Assembly (NCBI RefSeq): GCF_034424525.1
Contig: NZ_CP139979.1
Coordinates: forward strand, 1-64,000
Direction of reading: 5' to 3'
Source of the DNA: Sphingobium yanoikuyae
GTDB taxonomy: Bacteria; Pseudomonadota; Alphaproteobacteria; Sphingomonadales; Sphingomonadaceae
Length of the DNA: 64,000 bases
Below, in pieces: positions 52,276 to 61,198 of the stretch; the first letter of the stretch is position 1; every line of letters starts with the position of its first letter. The notes under the pieces are model-generated. The model made no database searches and was not told the origin of the DNA. It was given only the letters and a program-made list of their open reading frames with translations. Position numbers and translations under genes: made by a program.

Positions 52276-52401
52276 GGAAGGGTATGATCGGGTGATGCAA
52301 GGTCGCTGCAGGCATCCGATGATCCTTGGCAACATGGCGAAACAGCCGAACGGGCATCACGATGTAACGAAAGCGGCGTCCAGCGCCGATTCAGAGGAAT
52401 T

Positions 52402-53490
52402 ATGAGCGACCAAGCTATGCGCATTTATCCAGTCATTCTTTCGGGCGGTTCCGGGACGCGGCTGTGGCCGCTGTCGCAATCGCATCGGCCCAAGCAGTTC
52501 GTGCCGGTCGTGACCGACAAGTCGATGATCCAGGAAACGATTTTGCGCGTGGCCGGCCAGCCGGAATTCTTGCAGCCGATCATCGTTTCGGGGCAAACGC
52601 AGGGGCACCTCGTCACCGAAGCACTGGATGGCATCGGCGTCGAGCCGGCCGCGGTGCTGTTGGAGCCTGCTGCGCGCAACACCGCTGCCGCCGTTGCCAT
52701 CGCCGCGCACTGGATAGCCCGCAATGATCCTGGCGCGATGATGATGGTCATGCCTTCGGATCATGTCATCAAGGATCTCGACAGCCTTTACGTGGCGATC
52801 CGTTCGGCGGCCCAGGCGGCGCTTGCTGGGAGGCTGGTGACCTTCGGCATACAGCCGACCCATCCTGAAACCGGCTACGGCTATATCGAGCGCGGTTCGC
52901 CGCTCGAGGATCTGGCTGCCGTTCACCAGGTGCTGTCCTTCCACGAAAAGCCATCGCTGCCGCTCGCGACCCGATATTTCGAAGGCGGGCAACATTATTG
53001 GAACGGCGGGATGTTCCTGTTCCTGGCCGATGCCTATCTGGCTGCGCTTGGCGAACATGCGCCCGAGGTAGCGGCCGCGAGCGCTGCGGCGATGGACGAT
53101 GCGCTGGTCGAAGGTTCCACGGTTCGGCCCGGTGCAGAGGCCTTCATGGCCGGGCCGGATATCTCGATCGACCATGCGGTGATGGAAAAGGCCGTCAACG
53201 CTGCCGTTGTGCCGGTCGACATGGGCTGGTCTGACGTCGGATCATGGGACGCGCTGTGGACGATCCAGACGCGCGACGAGCGTGATAATGCGGTGCAGGG
53301 CGATGGTGTCGTGATCGATGGCGAGGGCAACCTCATCTATGTCAGCGACGGACCGCCGGTCGCGGCATGGGGGCTGCGCGATTGCGTCATCGTTTCGACA
53401 GCGGACGGCATATTGACGGCTCCCCGTCACCGGTCGCAGGATGTGAAGAAGATTGTCGACTTTCTGAAGCGGCGCAATGCCGGTGCGTGA
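52402..53490 (+). CDS. manC: Mannose-1-phosphate guanylyltransferase
   Basis: Makes GDP-mannose from mannose-1-phosphate and GTP. The 362-residue product has the pyrophosphorylase signature LSGGSGTRLWPLSQSHRPKQF (in pieces), FVPVVTDKSMIQETILR, LLEPAARNTAAAVAIAA, MPSDHVIKD, FGIQPTHPETGYGYIERG (in pieces), FHEKP and WNGGMFLF. It lacks the C-terminal isomerase domain found in bifunctional ManC/AlgA; a separate manA lies downstream. The start has AGAGGA just before ATG. It is 126 bp after the exporter gene and 88 bp before kpsM. Confidence 0.93.
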   Translation: MSDQAMRIYPVILSGGSGTRLWPLSQSHRPKQFVPVVTDKSMIQETILRVAGQPEFLQPIIVSGQTQGHLVTEALDGIGVEPAAVLLEPAARNTAAAVAIAAHWIARNDPGAMMMVMPSDHVIKDLDSLYVAIRSAAQAALAGRLVTFGIQPTHPETGYGYIERGSPLEDLAAVHQVLSFHEKPSLPLATRYFEGGQHYWNGGMFLFLADAYLAALGEHAPEVAAASAAAMDDALVEGSTVRPGAEAFMAGPDISIDHAVMEKAVNAAVVPVDMGWSDVGSWDALWTIQTRDERDNAVQGDGVVIDGEGNLIYVSDGPPVAAWGLRDCVIVSTADGILTAPRHRSQDVKKIVDFLKRRNAGA

Positions 53491-53578
53491 GACTTTCATG
53501 CCGAGGCGTTGCGAACGTTTCTGCTCTGCGGCATGGACGAATTGAACTGGCTATGCAGACCCAATCTGGTTGGAAACA

Positions 53579-54394
53579 ATGATCGAAGCGGCGAGAGACA
53601 ATAAAGGCTTGGCCGGCTTTTTTGAGGGGCTTCGGGTTCAGTTCAGCGTCATCGGCGCGCTGATCATGCGCGAATTGCATACGCGTTATGGGAAGCGCGG
53701 CCTTGGCTATGTCTGGCTGTTCCTTGAACCCATGCTTCTGGCGGTGCTCGTCGTCTCGCTGCGGCTCATCGCGAAGGAGCGGCACTATGGCGCGGGTATC
53801 GGCGTGGTACCCTTCATCGTGCTGGGATACACGATGTTCATCATGTTCCGCGGTATCTGGAACCGTGCCGACGCCGCGATCGAGTCCAATCTGCCGTTGA
53901 TGTATCACCGCATGGTGAGCATTTTCGACATATTGATGGCCCGCGCGATACTGGAAGCAGCCGGCTCGATCGCCGCCTTCATCGTGCTGACCGGACTGTG
54001 CATCATGGTCGATATGGGGGACTGGCCAGCCCGTCCCTTCTATTTCATCACCGGATTTCTGGAATATTTCTGGTTTTCATTCGCCCTTTCCATGATTTTG
54101 TGCGGGGGAACCTATGAAAGCCCCACGTTGCAGAAGTTCGTTCACCCGATCAGCTATATTCTTCTGCCATTGTCCGGCGCATTTTTCATGGTGGAATGGT
54201 TCCCGGACAAGCTGCACGGGCTGATTGCATGGTGGCCCATGGCTTCGGTGTTTGAAGAGATGCGTTATGGCTGGTTCGAACCTGCGTCCGACCAGCATTT
54301 TTACCCGGCATATGTCTGCGCATGCTGCATGGTGCTCACCTTTTTGGGTTTGTTGTCGATCAAGCTTGTGCGGCGGAAGGTTGAACTGAAATGA
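53579..54394 (+). CDS. kpsM: Capsule ABC transporter permease, KpsM-like
   Basis: The membrane component that, with KpsT, exports lipid-linked capsule across the inner membrane. The 271-residue protein begins with an amphipathic segment then six hydrophobic helices. LIMRELHTRYGKRGLGYVWLFLEP (in pieces) is the ABC-2 family N-terminus, and ISYILLPLSGAFFMVEWFP is the conserved C-terminal part. ATG 53579 is preferred over TTG 53570. Its stop overlaps the next start (ATGA). Confidence 0.93.
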   Translation: MIEAARDNKGLAGFFEGLRVQFSVIGALIMRELHTRYGKRGLGYVWLFLEPMLLAVLVVSLRLIAKERHYGAGIGVVPFIVLGYTMFIMFRGIWNRADAAIESNLPLMYHRMVSIFDILMARAILEAAGSIAAFIVLTGLCIMVDMGDWPARPFYFITGFLEYFWFSFALSMILCGGTYESPTLQKFVHPISYILLPLSGAFFMVEWFPDKLHGLIAWWPMASVFEEMRYGWFEPASDQHFYPAYVCACCMVLTFLGLLSIKLVRRKVELK

Positions 54395-55587
54395 ATAAGC
54401 TCACTGACATTGTTCGATCAGGCACGGAAGTCGACCCACGTCCGACGGTGGTCGAGGATGATGAAGTCTCCGCGCCGTCCAAGCTTGATGCGATCAAGCG
54501 CTATCTCTGGCGCTTTCGCTTCTTTCTGGCGATCGTTGTCCTGCCGACGTCCATCGTCGCTGCCTATTTCGTCCTGATTGCGACCGACCAATATGAATCG
54601 GAAGCGCATCTTGTCGTTCGCTCCAATAGCGGTGGCAAGGAGCCGAGCGGTCTGGACGCCGTTCTGAAGTCGTTCGGCACGAGCGACTCCTCGAAAGAGG
54701 CGTCGACGCTGGGCGATTATATGCGGTCGCATGATGTGGTCGCTTCGTTGCGGCGCAGCACCCAGTTGGTCGAACGCTATCGCCGGCCCGAAGCCGATTT
54801 CATAAGTCGCCTGCCGACCGCCGATCCGACGGACGAGGAGCTTGTGAAATATTTCAAGGCACGCTCCAACATCGATCTGGATTCGGAAACGGGCATCATC
54901 AATGTCCGTGTTCGTTCCTTCCGACCGTCGGATTCCTACGCCATCATCAATGCGATGCTGGCGCTTGGCGAGAAGCGGGTCAATGCGCTGAACGCGCGAT
55001 CCTATGAGTCCATGCAGGGGCTTGCCCGGCGGCAGCTGGCAGAAGCCGAGAAGGGCTTGCGCGAGGCGCAGGCGCAGTTGGCGGCGTTCCGTCGAGGGCG
55101 CGGTGACGTCGATCCCGAGGGCAGCGCGGAGGCACAGTTGAAGCTGGTCACCGAACTGCGCAAGGAAGAGGCGATGGCGCGTGCCGAGATGCAGGCGATC
55201 GCCGCGCAGATCGGCAGCGACAACCCGCAATACAAGGCGCTGCAAAGCCGCGCCGAGGCAATCAACCAGCAGTTGACGTCGCAGGAAGGCTTCCTGGTCG
55301 GCAACAGCAAGTCCATCGCCTCGCGTCTGGGTGACTATCAGGATCTCGAACTGCGCCGCGATTTTGAATCAAAGCGCTACGCAGCGGCTGCGGCGGCGCT
55401 GGAGGGCGCTCGCGAGCAGGCAACGCGTCAGCAGTTGTTCGTGGTACGCCTGGTCGAACCCAATGTGCCGCAAAAGGCGCTGTATCCCAAGGGACTCAAG
55501 ACCGTCTTCACGGTTTTCCTGGCGCTCGGCATTGCCTATGGCATCGCCTGGCTGCTGATTGCCGGTGTGAGGGAGCATAGCTCGTGA
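54391..55587 (+). CDS. kpsE: Capsule export inner-membrane protein, KpsE-like
   Basis: A polysaccharide co-polymerase-type protein that links the inner-membrane transporter to the outer-membrane channel. It has one membrane helix near residue 45 (FRFFLAIVVLPTSIVAAYFV), a large periplasmic part with long coiled coils (QLAEAEKGLREAQAQLAAFRRG and later), and a second helix near the C-terminus (VFTVFLALGIAYGIAWLLI). The 398-residue length matches KpsE. Both ends are coupled: ATGA with kpsM and GTGA with the next glycosyltransferase gene. Confidence 0.9.
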   Translation: MNKLTDIVRSGTEVDPRPTVVEDDEVSAPSKLDAIKRYLWRFRFFLAIVVLPTSIVAAYFVLIATDQYESEAHLVVRSNSGGKEPSGLDAVLKSFGTSDSSKEASTLGDYMRSHDVVASLRRSTQLVERYRRPEADFISRLPTADPTDEELVKYFKARSNIDLDSETGIINVRVRSFRPSDSYAIINAMLALGEKRVNALNARSYESMQGLARRQLAEAEKGLREAQAQLAAFRRGRGDVDPEGSAEAQLKLVTELRKEEAMARAEMQAIAAQIGSDNPQYKALQSRAEAINQQLTSQEGFLVGNSKSIASRLGDYQDLELRRDFESKRYAAAAAALEGAREQATRQQLFVVRLVEPNVPQKALYPKGLKTVFTVFLALGIAYGIAWLLIAGVREHSS

Positions 55588-58094
55588 ATCGCGAGGCTGC
55601 GAAACGGTTGGCGCCCGCCCCGGTCCGCAAGCTGGTTTCAAAGCTCAATCGCGCGCAGGGGCGGTACAAGTCGGCTGGTGTGCCCGTGACGGGCGCAGTC
55701 CATGGCTTCATATCACGCGGCAATGCGGCGCGATCCGCAAAGGACTGGGAGCAGGCTGCCGAACATTATCGTGCGGCCGTCAGCGAGGCGCCCAATCTGG
55801 CGCATATCTGGATCCAGCTTGGGCACATGCTCAAGCAGAAGGGGGATGTCGATCAGGCTCTGGACGCTTATGCGCGCGCCGAGACGATCGATCCGGACGG
55901 CGAAGGTGCCGTCGAACAGGGGCGCGTTGCGAAACTGCAGAAAAAAAACGCTGTCGCAACGCAGCATTTCCTTCGGGCCTATCGAACGAACAACGGCAAT
56001 ATCGAAGCGCTAACGGAGCTTCTTCACCTGCTCGAACGGAGAACCAAAATGGATCGGCAAGCTCTCGCCAGCCTTTTGAAGAATCCCGAAATGACGACCG
56101 CCGATTCTGCTCCTTCGTCGATGCGCGACGGTGAACTGACCATGCTCGACTCTCTGCTGGGGCGCGTGAAAGAGTTGAATCTGGAAGAGGGCCAGGTCGA
56201 AGCGCTCAGAGCGGCGCGCGAGCGCCTCAATGAGAGGGTGGGCGATGACAGCGCGCCGGCAGCATGGGAGGGCGATCAGATCGTCTTCGACGCGTCCGAC
56301 CTGATCGAGTATTTTGCGCATAATCGTCTTCCCACCGGCATTCAGCGGGTGCAGATCGCGACCATCACGGATTCGATCCGCAGTCGACCGGCCGGCAGCG
56401 TCAAAGTATGCTGTTTCCTGCCGGATGATGGTAGCTGGATCGAGGTTGCGACGGCAAAGTTCATCGCCATCTGTGGTCTGGCTCTTATCAGTGGCGACCG
56501 GTCCGATCCCCAATGGCAGCAGGCCTATACGGATCTCAAGATCAGTATCAGTCTGGCGCCTCCGCTGAAATTTAATGCCGGCGCGTTCCTCGTCAACCTG
56601 GGTACGTCCTGGTGGCTGCGCGACTATTTCCTGTTCGTGCGGGAAGCCAAGCGACTGCATGGCGTGCGCTATATCCCCTTCGTCCACGACCTCATCCCGA
56701 TCGTGACGCCGCAATATTGCGTCAAGGCGCTTACGCAGGAATTCATCGAATGGGCACTGGGCGTGTTCCAGCACGCCGACTTCTTCCTGGTCAATTCCAA
56801 TGCCACGAAGAACGACCTGCTCAAGGTTGCGAGCACCCTTGGCCATCATATCGAGCCGGAGGATGTCGCCGTCATCCCGCTGGATGCGCAGTTCCGCGAT
56901 CCGGGGCAGCCGCTGGCGCCCGTTCGCTTGCTCCGGGACTGGCAGCTCAAGCCCGATGATTTCGTGCTGATGGTCTCCACGATCGAAGTGCGCAAGAACC
57001 ATGCTGCGGCATTCGATGCCTGGGAAGCGCTGATCGAGAAGCATGGCGCGCGACAGGTGCCCAAGCTGGTTTGTGTCGGCAAGGATGGTTGGCTGAACGA
57101 TGCCATCTATGCTCGGCTCGATGCATCGTCGCAGCTTCGATCGCGCGTGGTGATCCTGTCCGGCCTTTCCGACGAGGAACTGGGCCTGCTCTATGACAGT
57201 TGCCGTTTCACCCTGTATCCCAGCCATTATGAGGGCTGGGGCCTGCCGGCGACGGAATCGCTCTGTTATGGCAAGGTGCCGCTTCTGGCTGACAATTCCT
57301 CGCTGCCGGAGGCCGGTGGTCCCTTCGGCGTCTATTTCCAGTCGGGATCGTTGGCCGATCTGATCGACAAGGCCGAGCGGCTGGTTTTCGATCGTGCGGA
57401 ACTGCAGCGGCTCGAAGCGAAAATCGCCGCGGAATTTTCGCCCCGGACCTGGCAGCATGTGGCAGATCAGATCGGACGCGAGATCGAGACATTCCTGGCC
57501 CGCAAGCCGGCAATGCTGGGAGCCAATGACGAATGGTCGCAACGGATAGAGCCGGTGACATTCGGCGCCTATTACCCGCTGGGACGGACGCCCGAGCATC
57601 GCATCTGGAAGGGGTTGGGCTCGGCGGAAATCTATCGGAGCGGCACGGGTTGGTACTGGCCCGAAGAGTGGGGGTGCTGGACCAAGGGCGATGGCGGAGA
57701 ACTGGCCTTACGCTTCCTGGATCAGAAGGGGCCGGTTCGCGGTTTCATCAAGGTCCATGCGCCGCCCGGAAAAGCGACCAAGTTCGAGGTCAGCGCTCCC
57801 GCCGCAGGTGTCTTCGTTGAAGGAAGCTTGCAACCGGACGAGTTCCGCTGGATCGCCATCGACATTGCCGACATCGCAGCGCCGGAAGGTTTTCACATCC
57901 GGTTCAAGACCAGCCGACCGGTCGACCTGGACGAGGTAACCGGTGGGGCCGACAGCCGGGTGATTTCGCTTGGCGTGGGCGGTTTCTATTTCTGCCATGC
58001 AGACGATCTGGTTGCGCGCGCAAACTTCATCGAGGCGATGACGATCGGTGGTTTGCGGCAGTTGGCGTTCAATCGCGAACCGGCTGTATTCTGA
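55584..58094 (+). CDS. TPR-glycosyltransferase with C-terminal beta-rich domain
   Basis: An 836-residue multidomain protein. Residues 49-150 contain TPR repeats (EQAAEHYRAAVSEAPNLAHIW, QALDAYARAETIDPDGEGA). Residues 231-640 form a GT-B glycosyltransferase: VFDASDLIEYFAHNRLPTGIQRVQ (in pieces) matches the DIS/TGIDRV motif of the gene at 32730, IPFVHDLIPIVTPQY, LMVSTIEVRKNHAAAF and YPSHYEGWGLPATESLCYGKVPLLAD (in pieces). Residues 653-836 are beta-rich and unassigned (WYWPEEWGCWTKGDGGELALRF, GGFYFCHADDL). The start is GTG 55584, coupled to kpsE. The TPRs may dock it to other enzymes of the assembly. Confidence 0.83.
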   Translation: MNREAAKRLAPAPVRKLVSKLNRAQGRYKSAGVPVTGAVHGFISRGNAARSAKDWEQAAEHYRAAVSEAPNLAHIWIQLGHMLKQKGDVDQALDAYARAETIDPDGEGAVEQGRVAKLQKKNAVATQHFLRAYRTNNGNIEALTELLHLLERRTKMDRQALASLLKNPEMTTADSAPSSMRDGELTMLDSLLGRVKELNLEEGQVEALRAARERLNERVGDDSAPAAWEGDQIVFDASDLIEYFAHNRLPTGIQRVQIATITDSIRSRPAGSVKVCCFLPDDGSWIEVATAKFIAICGLALISGDRSDPQWQQAYTDLKISISLAPPLKFNAGAFLVNLGTSWWLRDYFLFVREAKRLHGVRYIPFVHDLIPIVTPQYCVKALTQEFIEWALGVFQHADFFLVNSNATKNDLLKVASTLGHHIEPEDVAVIPLDAQFRDPGQPLAPVRLLRDWQLKPDDFVLMVSTIEVRKNHAAAFDAWEALIEKHGARQVPKLVCVGKDGWLNDAIYARLDASSQLRSRVVILSGLSDEELGLLYDSCRFTLYPSHYEGWGLPATESLCYGKVPLLADNSSLPEAGGPFGVYFQSGSLADLIDKAERLVFDRAELQRLEAKIAAEFSPRTWQHVADQIGREIETFLARKPAMLGANDEWSQRIEPVTFGAYYPLGRTPEHRIWKGLGSAEIYRSGTGWYWPEEWGCWTKGDGGELALRFLDQKGPVRGFIKVHAPPGKATKFEVSAPAAGVFVEGSLQPDEFRWIAIDIADIAAPEGFHIRFKTSRPVDLDEVTGGADSRVISLGVGGFYFCHADDLVARANFIEAMTIGGLRQLAFNREPAVF

Positions 58095-58126
58095 ACGATG
58101 ACCCGGATGGAACAGGGGATCGTGTT

Positions 58127-58930
58127 GTGACTGCCGTATGTCTGGAGATGAAGCAGGTCGTCAAACCATGGGGGCGCACCGACATCGGGGCGTTCCCCAA
58201 TCCGATGCAGGACAAGGTCGGCGAAATCTGGTTTGATGGTCCGGAAGGCGAAAGGCCGCCGCTCCTGGTCAAATATATCTTCACCAGCGAGAAATTGTCG
58301 CTCCAGGTGCATCCCAATGACGAGCAGGCGCACGCCGTGGGGCTGTCGGGCGGCAAGAGCGAATGCTGGTATATATTGGATGCGACGCCTAACGCCACGC
58401 TGGGCATCGGCACTATCCGGCCACTTGATGGCGACGCGCTGCGGGCAGCGGCCCTGGACGGTTCGCTGGAAGCGTTGATGGACTGGAAGCCGGTTCAGCC
58501 GGGCAGCTTTTTCTATGTGCCGGCCGGAACCGTTCACGCCATTGGTGCGGGCGTGACGCTGGTCGAAGTGCAGATGAACAATGACGTGACCTATCGCCTG
58601 TTCGACTATGGACGGCCACGTGAACTGCATCTTGATGCCGGGATCGCGGTTTCGGTAGCACGCCCTTATCCGATGGCGGACAGGGTCATTCCGACGGGCC
58701 AGGATTGCGCGATGCTTGATCGCGCCGTGGCGCCTTTTACGCTCGACATGCGTTATTGGGACGCGGGGTCGGAGGAAAGGATCGTTTCCGACACGGGCTG
58801 GTTCATCCCCTTGTCAGGTACGGGCACCATCGATGGCGCGCCATGGGCCGCGCATCAGTGCTGGTTGATGAAGGGCGAGACCGTCATCACGGTCGAGGAT
58901 GGCGCCGATGTGCTGGTCGCATCGGTATGA
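58127..58930 (+). CDS. manA: Mannose-6-phosphate isomerase, class I
   Basis: Interconverts fructose-6-phosphate and mannose-6-phosphate, the entry to GDP-mannose. The 267-residue zinc enzyme is a short class I form: VKPWGRTDIGAF, LLVKYIFTSEKLSLQVHPND (in pieces, with the zinc ligands Q and H), GKSECWYILDA (E ligand) and FFYVPAGTVHAIGAGVTLVE (H ligand). GTG 58127 is used as start; ATG 58148 is an alternative. It is 32 bp after the previous gene and converges on modC, 3 bp away. Confidence 0.92.
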   Translation: MTAVCLEMKQVVKPWGRTDIGAFPNPMQDKVGEIWFDGPEGERPPLLVKYIFTSEKLSLQVHPNDEQAHAVGLSGGKSECWYILDATPNATLGIGTIRPLDGDALRAAALDGSLEALMDWKPVQPGSFFYVPAGTVHAIGAGVTLVEVQMNNDVTYRLFDYGRPRELHLDAGIAVSVARPYPMADRVIPTGQDCAMLDRAVAPFTLDMRYWDAGSEERIVSDTGWFIPLSGTGTIDGAPWAAHQCWLMKGETVITVEDGADVLVASV

Positions 58931-58933
58931 TGG

Positions 58934-59563
58934 TCAACTCAGTGCGATGACGTCACCGGCCAGATAATCCAGTTCCGCACGGTCATGGCTGACATACACG
59001 ACCGCTATGCCGGTCAGTGCATGCAGGCGCGCGATAAGGGCCAATATCTCGGTGCGACGAGCCAGGTCCAATGACGAGATCGGCTCGTCCAGCAGCAGCA
59101 ACCGGGGGGTGGAAAGCAGCGCGCGGCCGATCGCCACGCGCTGTGCTTCGCCGCCCGACAGCGATGCTGGCCAGCGGTCGAGTAGAGCTTCTATGCCCAA
59201 CAGTTCGATCAATGCCTCCTGCGACAGGCCGTGGACGCCGCCATCCGGCTGGCCGCGAGGGCGCCCATAACGCAGATTGGCGCGCACGCGCATGTGGGGG
59301 AACAGCCGTGGTTCCTGGAAGACATAGCCGCAGCGGCGCCGTGCAGCGGCAATGTCGATGCCGGCATGGCTGTCGAACAGTCTCTGCCCGCCAATCGCTA
59401 TATGACCGTGATCGGGGCGCAGCAGGCCGGCGATCATGTTGAGCGTCGATGTCTTGCCCACGCCTGAAGAGCCGAACAGGGCGATGATGCCGCTGTCCGA
59501 CCGGATGCGGCAAGCAATGTCACGATCGCCGCGTCGCAGGTGGATATCGATATCAAAGATCAT
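58934..59563 (-). CDS. modC: Molybdate ABC transporter ATP-binding protein (short form)
   Basis: ATPase of the molybdate importer. The 209-residue protein has Walker A FGSSGVGKTSTLN near residue 32, the Q-loop in GYVFQEPRLFPHM, signature SLSGGEAQRVAIGRAL, Walker B LLLLDEPISSLD and the switch histidine in VVYVSHD. The chain ends shortly after the switch region, so the C-terminal molybdate-binding TOBE domain of E. coli ModC is absent. The ATG at 59563 overlaps the modB end by 11 bp. Confidence 0.92.
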   Translation of the reverse strand: MIFDIDIHLRRGDRDIACRIRSDSGIIALFGSSGVGKTSTLNMIAGLLRPDHGHIAIGGQRLFDSHAGIDIAAARRRCGYVFQEPRLFPHMRVRANLRYGRPRGQPDGGVHGLSQEALIELLGIEALLDRWPASLSGGEAQRVAIGRALLSTPRLLLLDEPISSLDLARRTEILALIARLHALTGIAVVYVSHDRAELDYLAGDVIALS

Positions 59564-60257
59564 GGGATCGTCCCGCTGCCATGGCGCGCCGGGCAAGATA
59601 TTCCGACAGCAATAATGCGGCGAAGGACAGCGCGACGGACAGTAGCGCGAGGCGCAGCACGACATGGTCGCTGTCGGGCAATTGCAGCGCGGAATAGATG
59701 GCGATGGGGAGGGTGCGCGTCTCGCCCGGAATGTCGGACACGAAGGTGATCGTGGCACCGAATTCGCCGATGGATCGGGCAAAGCCCAGCATTGCGCCGG
59801 CAAATATGCCCGGTAGCGCAAGGGGAAGGGAAATGGTGCAGAAGACGCGAACGGCAGAGGCGCCGAGCGTCTGGGCCGCCTGTTCCAGTCGATGATCGAT
59901 GGCGGCGATCGACAGGCGCATCGCCCGGACCATCAGCGGCAAGGCCATGATCGCGGCCGCAAGGGCGGCTCCGGTCCATCGGAACAGCAGGGTGATCCCG
60001 AACCAGTCGAGCAACCAGCAGCCGATCGGCCCCTGTGGTCCGAACAGCAGCAGCAGCAGCCATCCCGTCACCACAGGCGGGACGACCAGCGGCAGGTGAA
60101 CCAAAGTATCCAGAATCAGCTTCCCGGGGAAACGGGCACGCGCCAGCAGCCATGCCAGCGCAAAGGCGACCGGCAGCATGGCCATCATGGCCGTCAATCC
60201 GACTTTTAGCGATAGGCCGATGATAATCCATTCATCGGCGCTGAGGCTCCATGTCAC
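59553..60257 (-). CDS. modB: Molybdate ABC transporter permease
   Basis: Inner-membrane permease for molybdate. The 234-residue product closely follows E. coli ModB: LVHLPLVVPPVVTGWLLLLLFG (in pieces), LLDWFGITLLFRWTGAALAAAIMALPLMVRAMRLSI (in pieces), the EAA loop LEQAAQTLGASAVRVFCTISLPLALPGI (in pieces), and ARSIGEFGATITFVSDIPGETRTLP (in pieces). The start is GTG 60257, the codon that places the N-terminus as in homologues. It overlaps modC. modA is not adjacent: a gene on the opposite strand lies between. Confidence 0.93.
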   Translation of the reverse strand: MTWSLSADEWIIIGLSLKVGLTAMMAMLPVAFALAWLLARARFPGKLILDTLVHLPLVVPPVVTGWLLLLLFGPQGPIGCWLLDWFGITLLFRWTGAALAAAIMALPLMVRAMRLSIAAIDHRLEQAAQTLGASAVRVFCTISLPLALPGIFAGAMLGFARSIGEFGATITFVSDIPGETRTLPIAIYSALQLPDSDHVVLRLALLSVALSFAALLLSEYLARRAMAAGRSHDL

Positions 60258-60432
60258 GAGTTCGTCAAACCATCTATCTAACCGCCTTTGCAACCAGCAG
60301 GCTGACTCATAGCGAAGCTGTTTGACAAGTGCTGGGCAAAAAGATTGTAGAGGCAGCGACGGGGCGGTAGCCCCGGACGAGATCAAAAAAAGGGTCGCAA
60401 TACATAGTAATTGCAAAATCGGAGCTTGTGGA

Positions 60433-61179
60433 ATGAAGGAACTCGTTGCGTTCGACCTTGACGGCACGCTTGCCGAAAGCAAGCAGCCGCTGGGGGAGCC
60501 GATGGCACAGGCACTTGCCCGGCTGCTCAAGGTTGCGCATGTCGCCGTGATTTCGGGTGGCGACTGGCCGCAATTCGACAAGCAGGTGGCGAGCCGGCTG
60601 TCGGCCGATGCGGACCTGTCGCGGCTGTGGCTGATGCCCACGACCGGCACCAAGCTCTACACCTATCAGCAGGGCGCCTGGACCCCGGTCTATGCCGAAC
60701 TGTTCGATGAGGCGCAGAAAGCCGCGATCCTGACCGCGTTCGACGCGGCGCTGGAAGCGACCGGCTTCGTGCCCGAGCAGACCTGGGGCGAGCGGATCGA
60801 GGATCGCGGCAGTCAGATCACCTTCTCCGCGCTCGGCCAGCAGGCGCCGATCCACGCCAAGGAAGGCTGGGATCCCGACTTCGCCAAGCGCAAGATCATC
60901 CAGGCCGACCTGCGCCAGCGCCTGCCGGGCCTGTCGATCAACATGGGCGGCGCGACGTCGATCGACATCACCCGCGAAGGCGTGGACAAGGCCTATGGCC
61001 TCAAGAAGCTGCGCGACGCGAGCGGCATCGCGCTCGACGCGATGATGTTCATCGGCGACGCCATCTTTCCGGGCGGCAACGACTATCCCGCCAAGGAACT
61101 GGGGCTCGACACGGTGCGCGTGCGCGATCCGCAGGAAACGCTGTCGGTGATCGACGCGATCGTCGCCTGCCAGAAATAG
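60433..61179 (+). CDS. Phosphomannomutase, eukaryotic-type HAD-IIB
   Basis: A 248-residue HAD-IIB protein. The nucleophile motif is AFDLDGTLAESKQP at residues 6-19. VAVISGGDWPQFDKQVASRL is motif II-like, and GLSINMGGATSIDITREGVDKAYGL (in pieces) corresponds to the GG-x-SFD-x-GWDKxY stretch of eukaryotic PMM. MMFIGDAIFPGGNDYPA is the metal-binding motif IV. Length equals that of human PMM2. It would convert mannose-6-phosphate to mannose-1-phosphate, the missing step between manA and manC of this locus. ATG 60433 gives the family N-terminus. It is inserted, in opposite orientation, between modA and modB. Confidence 0.82.
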   Translation: MKELVAFDLDGTLAESKQPLGEPMAQALARLLKVAHVAVISGGDWPQFDKQVASRLSADADLSRLWLMPTTGTKLYTYQQGAWTPVYAELFDEAQKAAILTAFDAALEATGFVPEQTWGERIEDRGSQITFSALGQQAPIHAKEGWDPDFAKRKIIQADLRQRLPGLSINMGGATSIDITREGVDKAYGLKKLRDASGIALDAMMFIGDAIFPGGNDYPAKELGLDTVRVRDPQETLSVIDAIVACQK

Positions 61180-61198
61180 ACAGCGAAAGTGACAGGGA

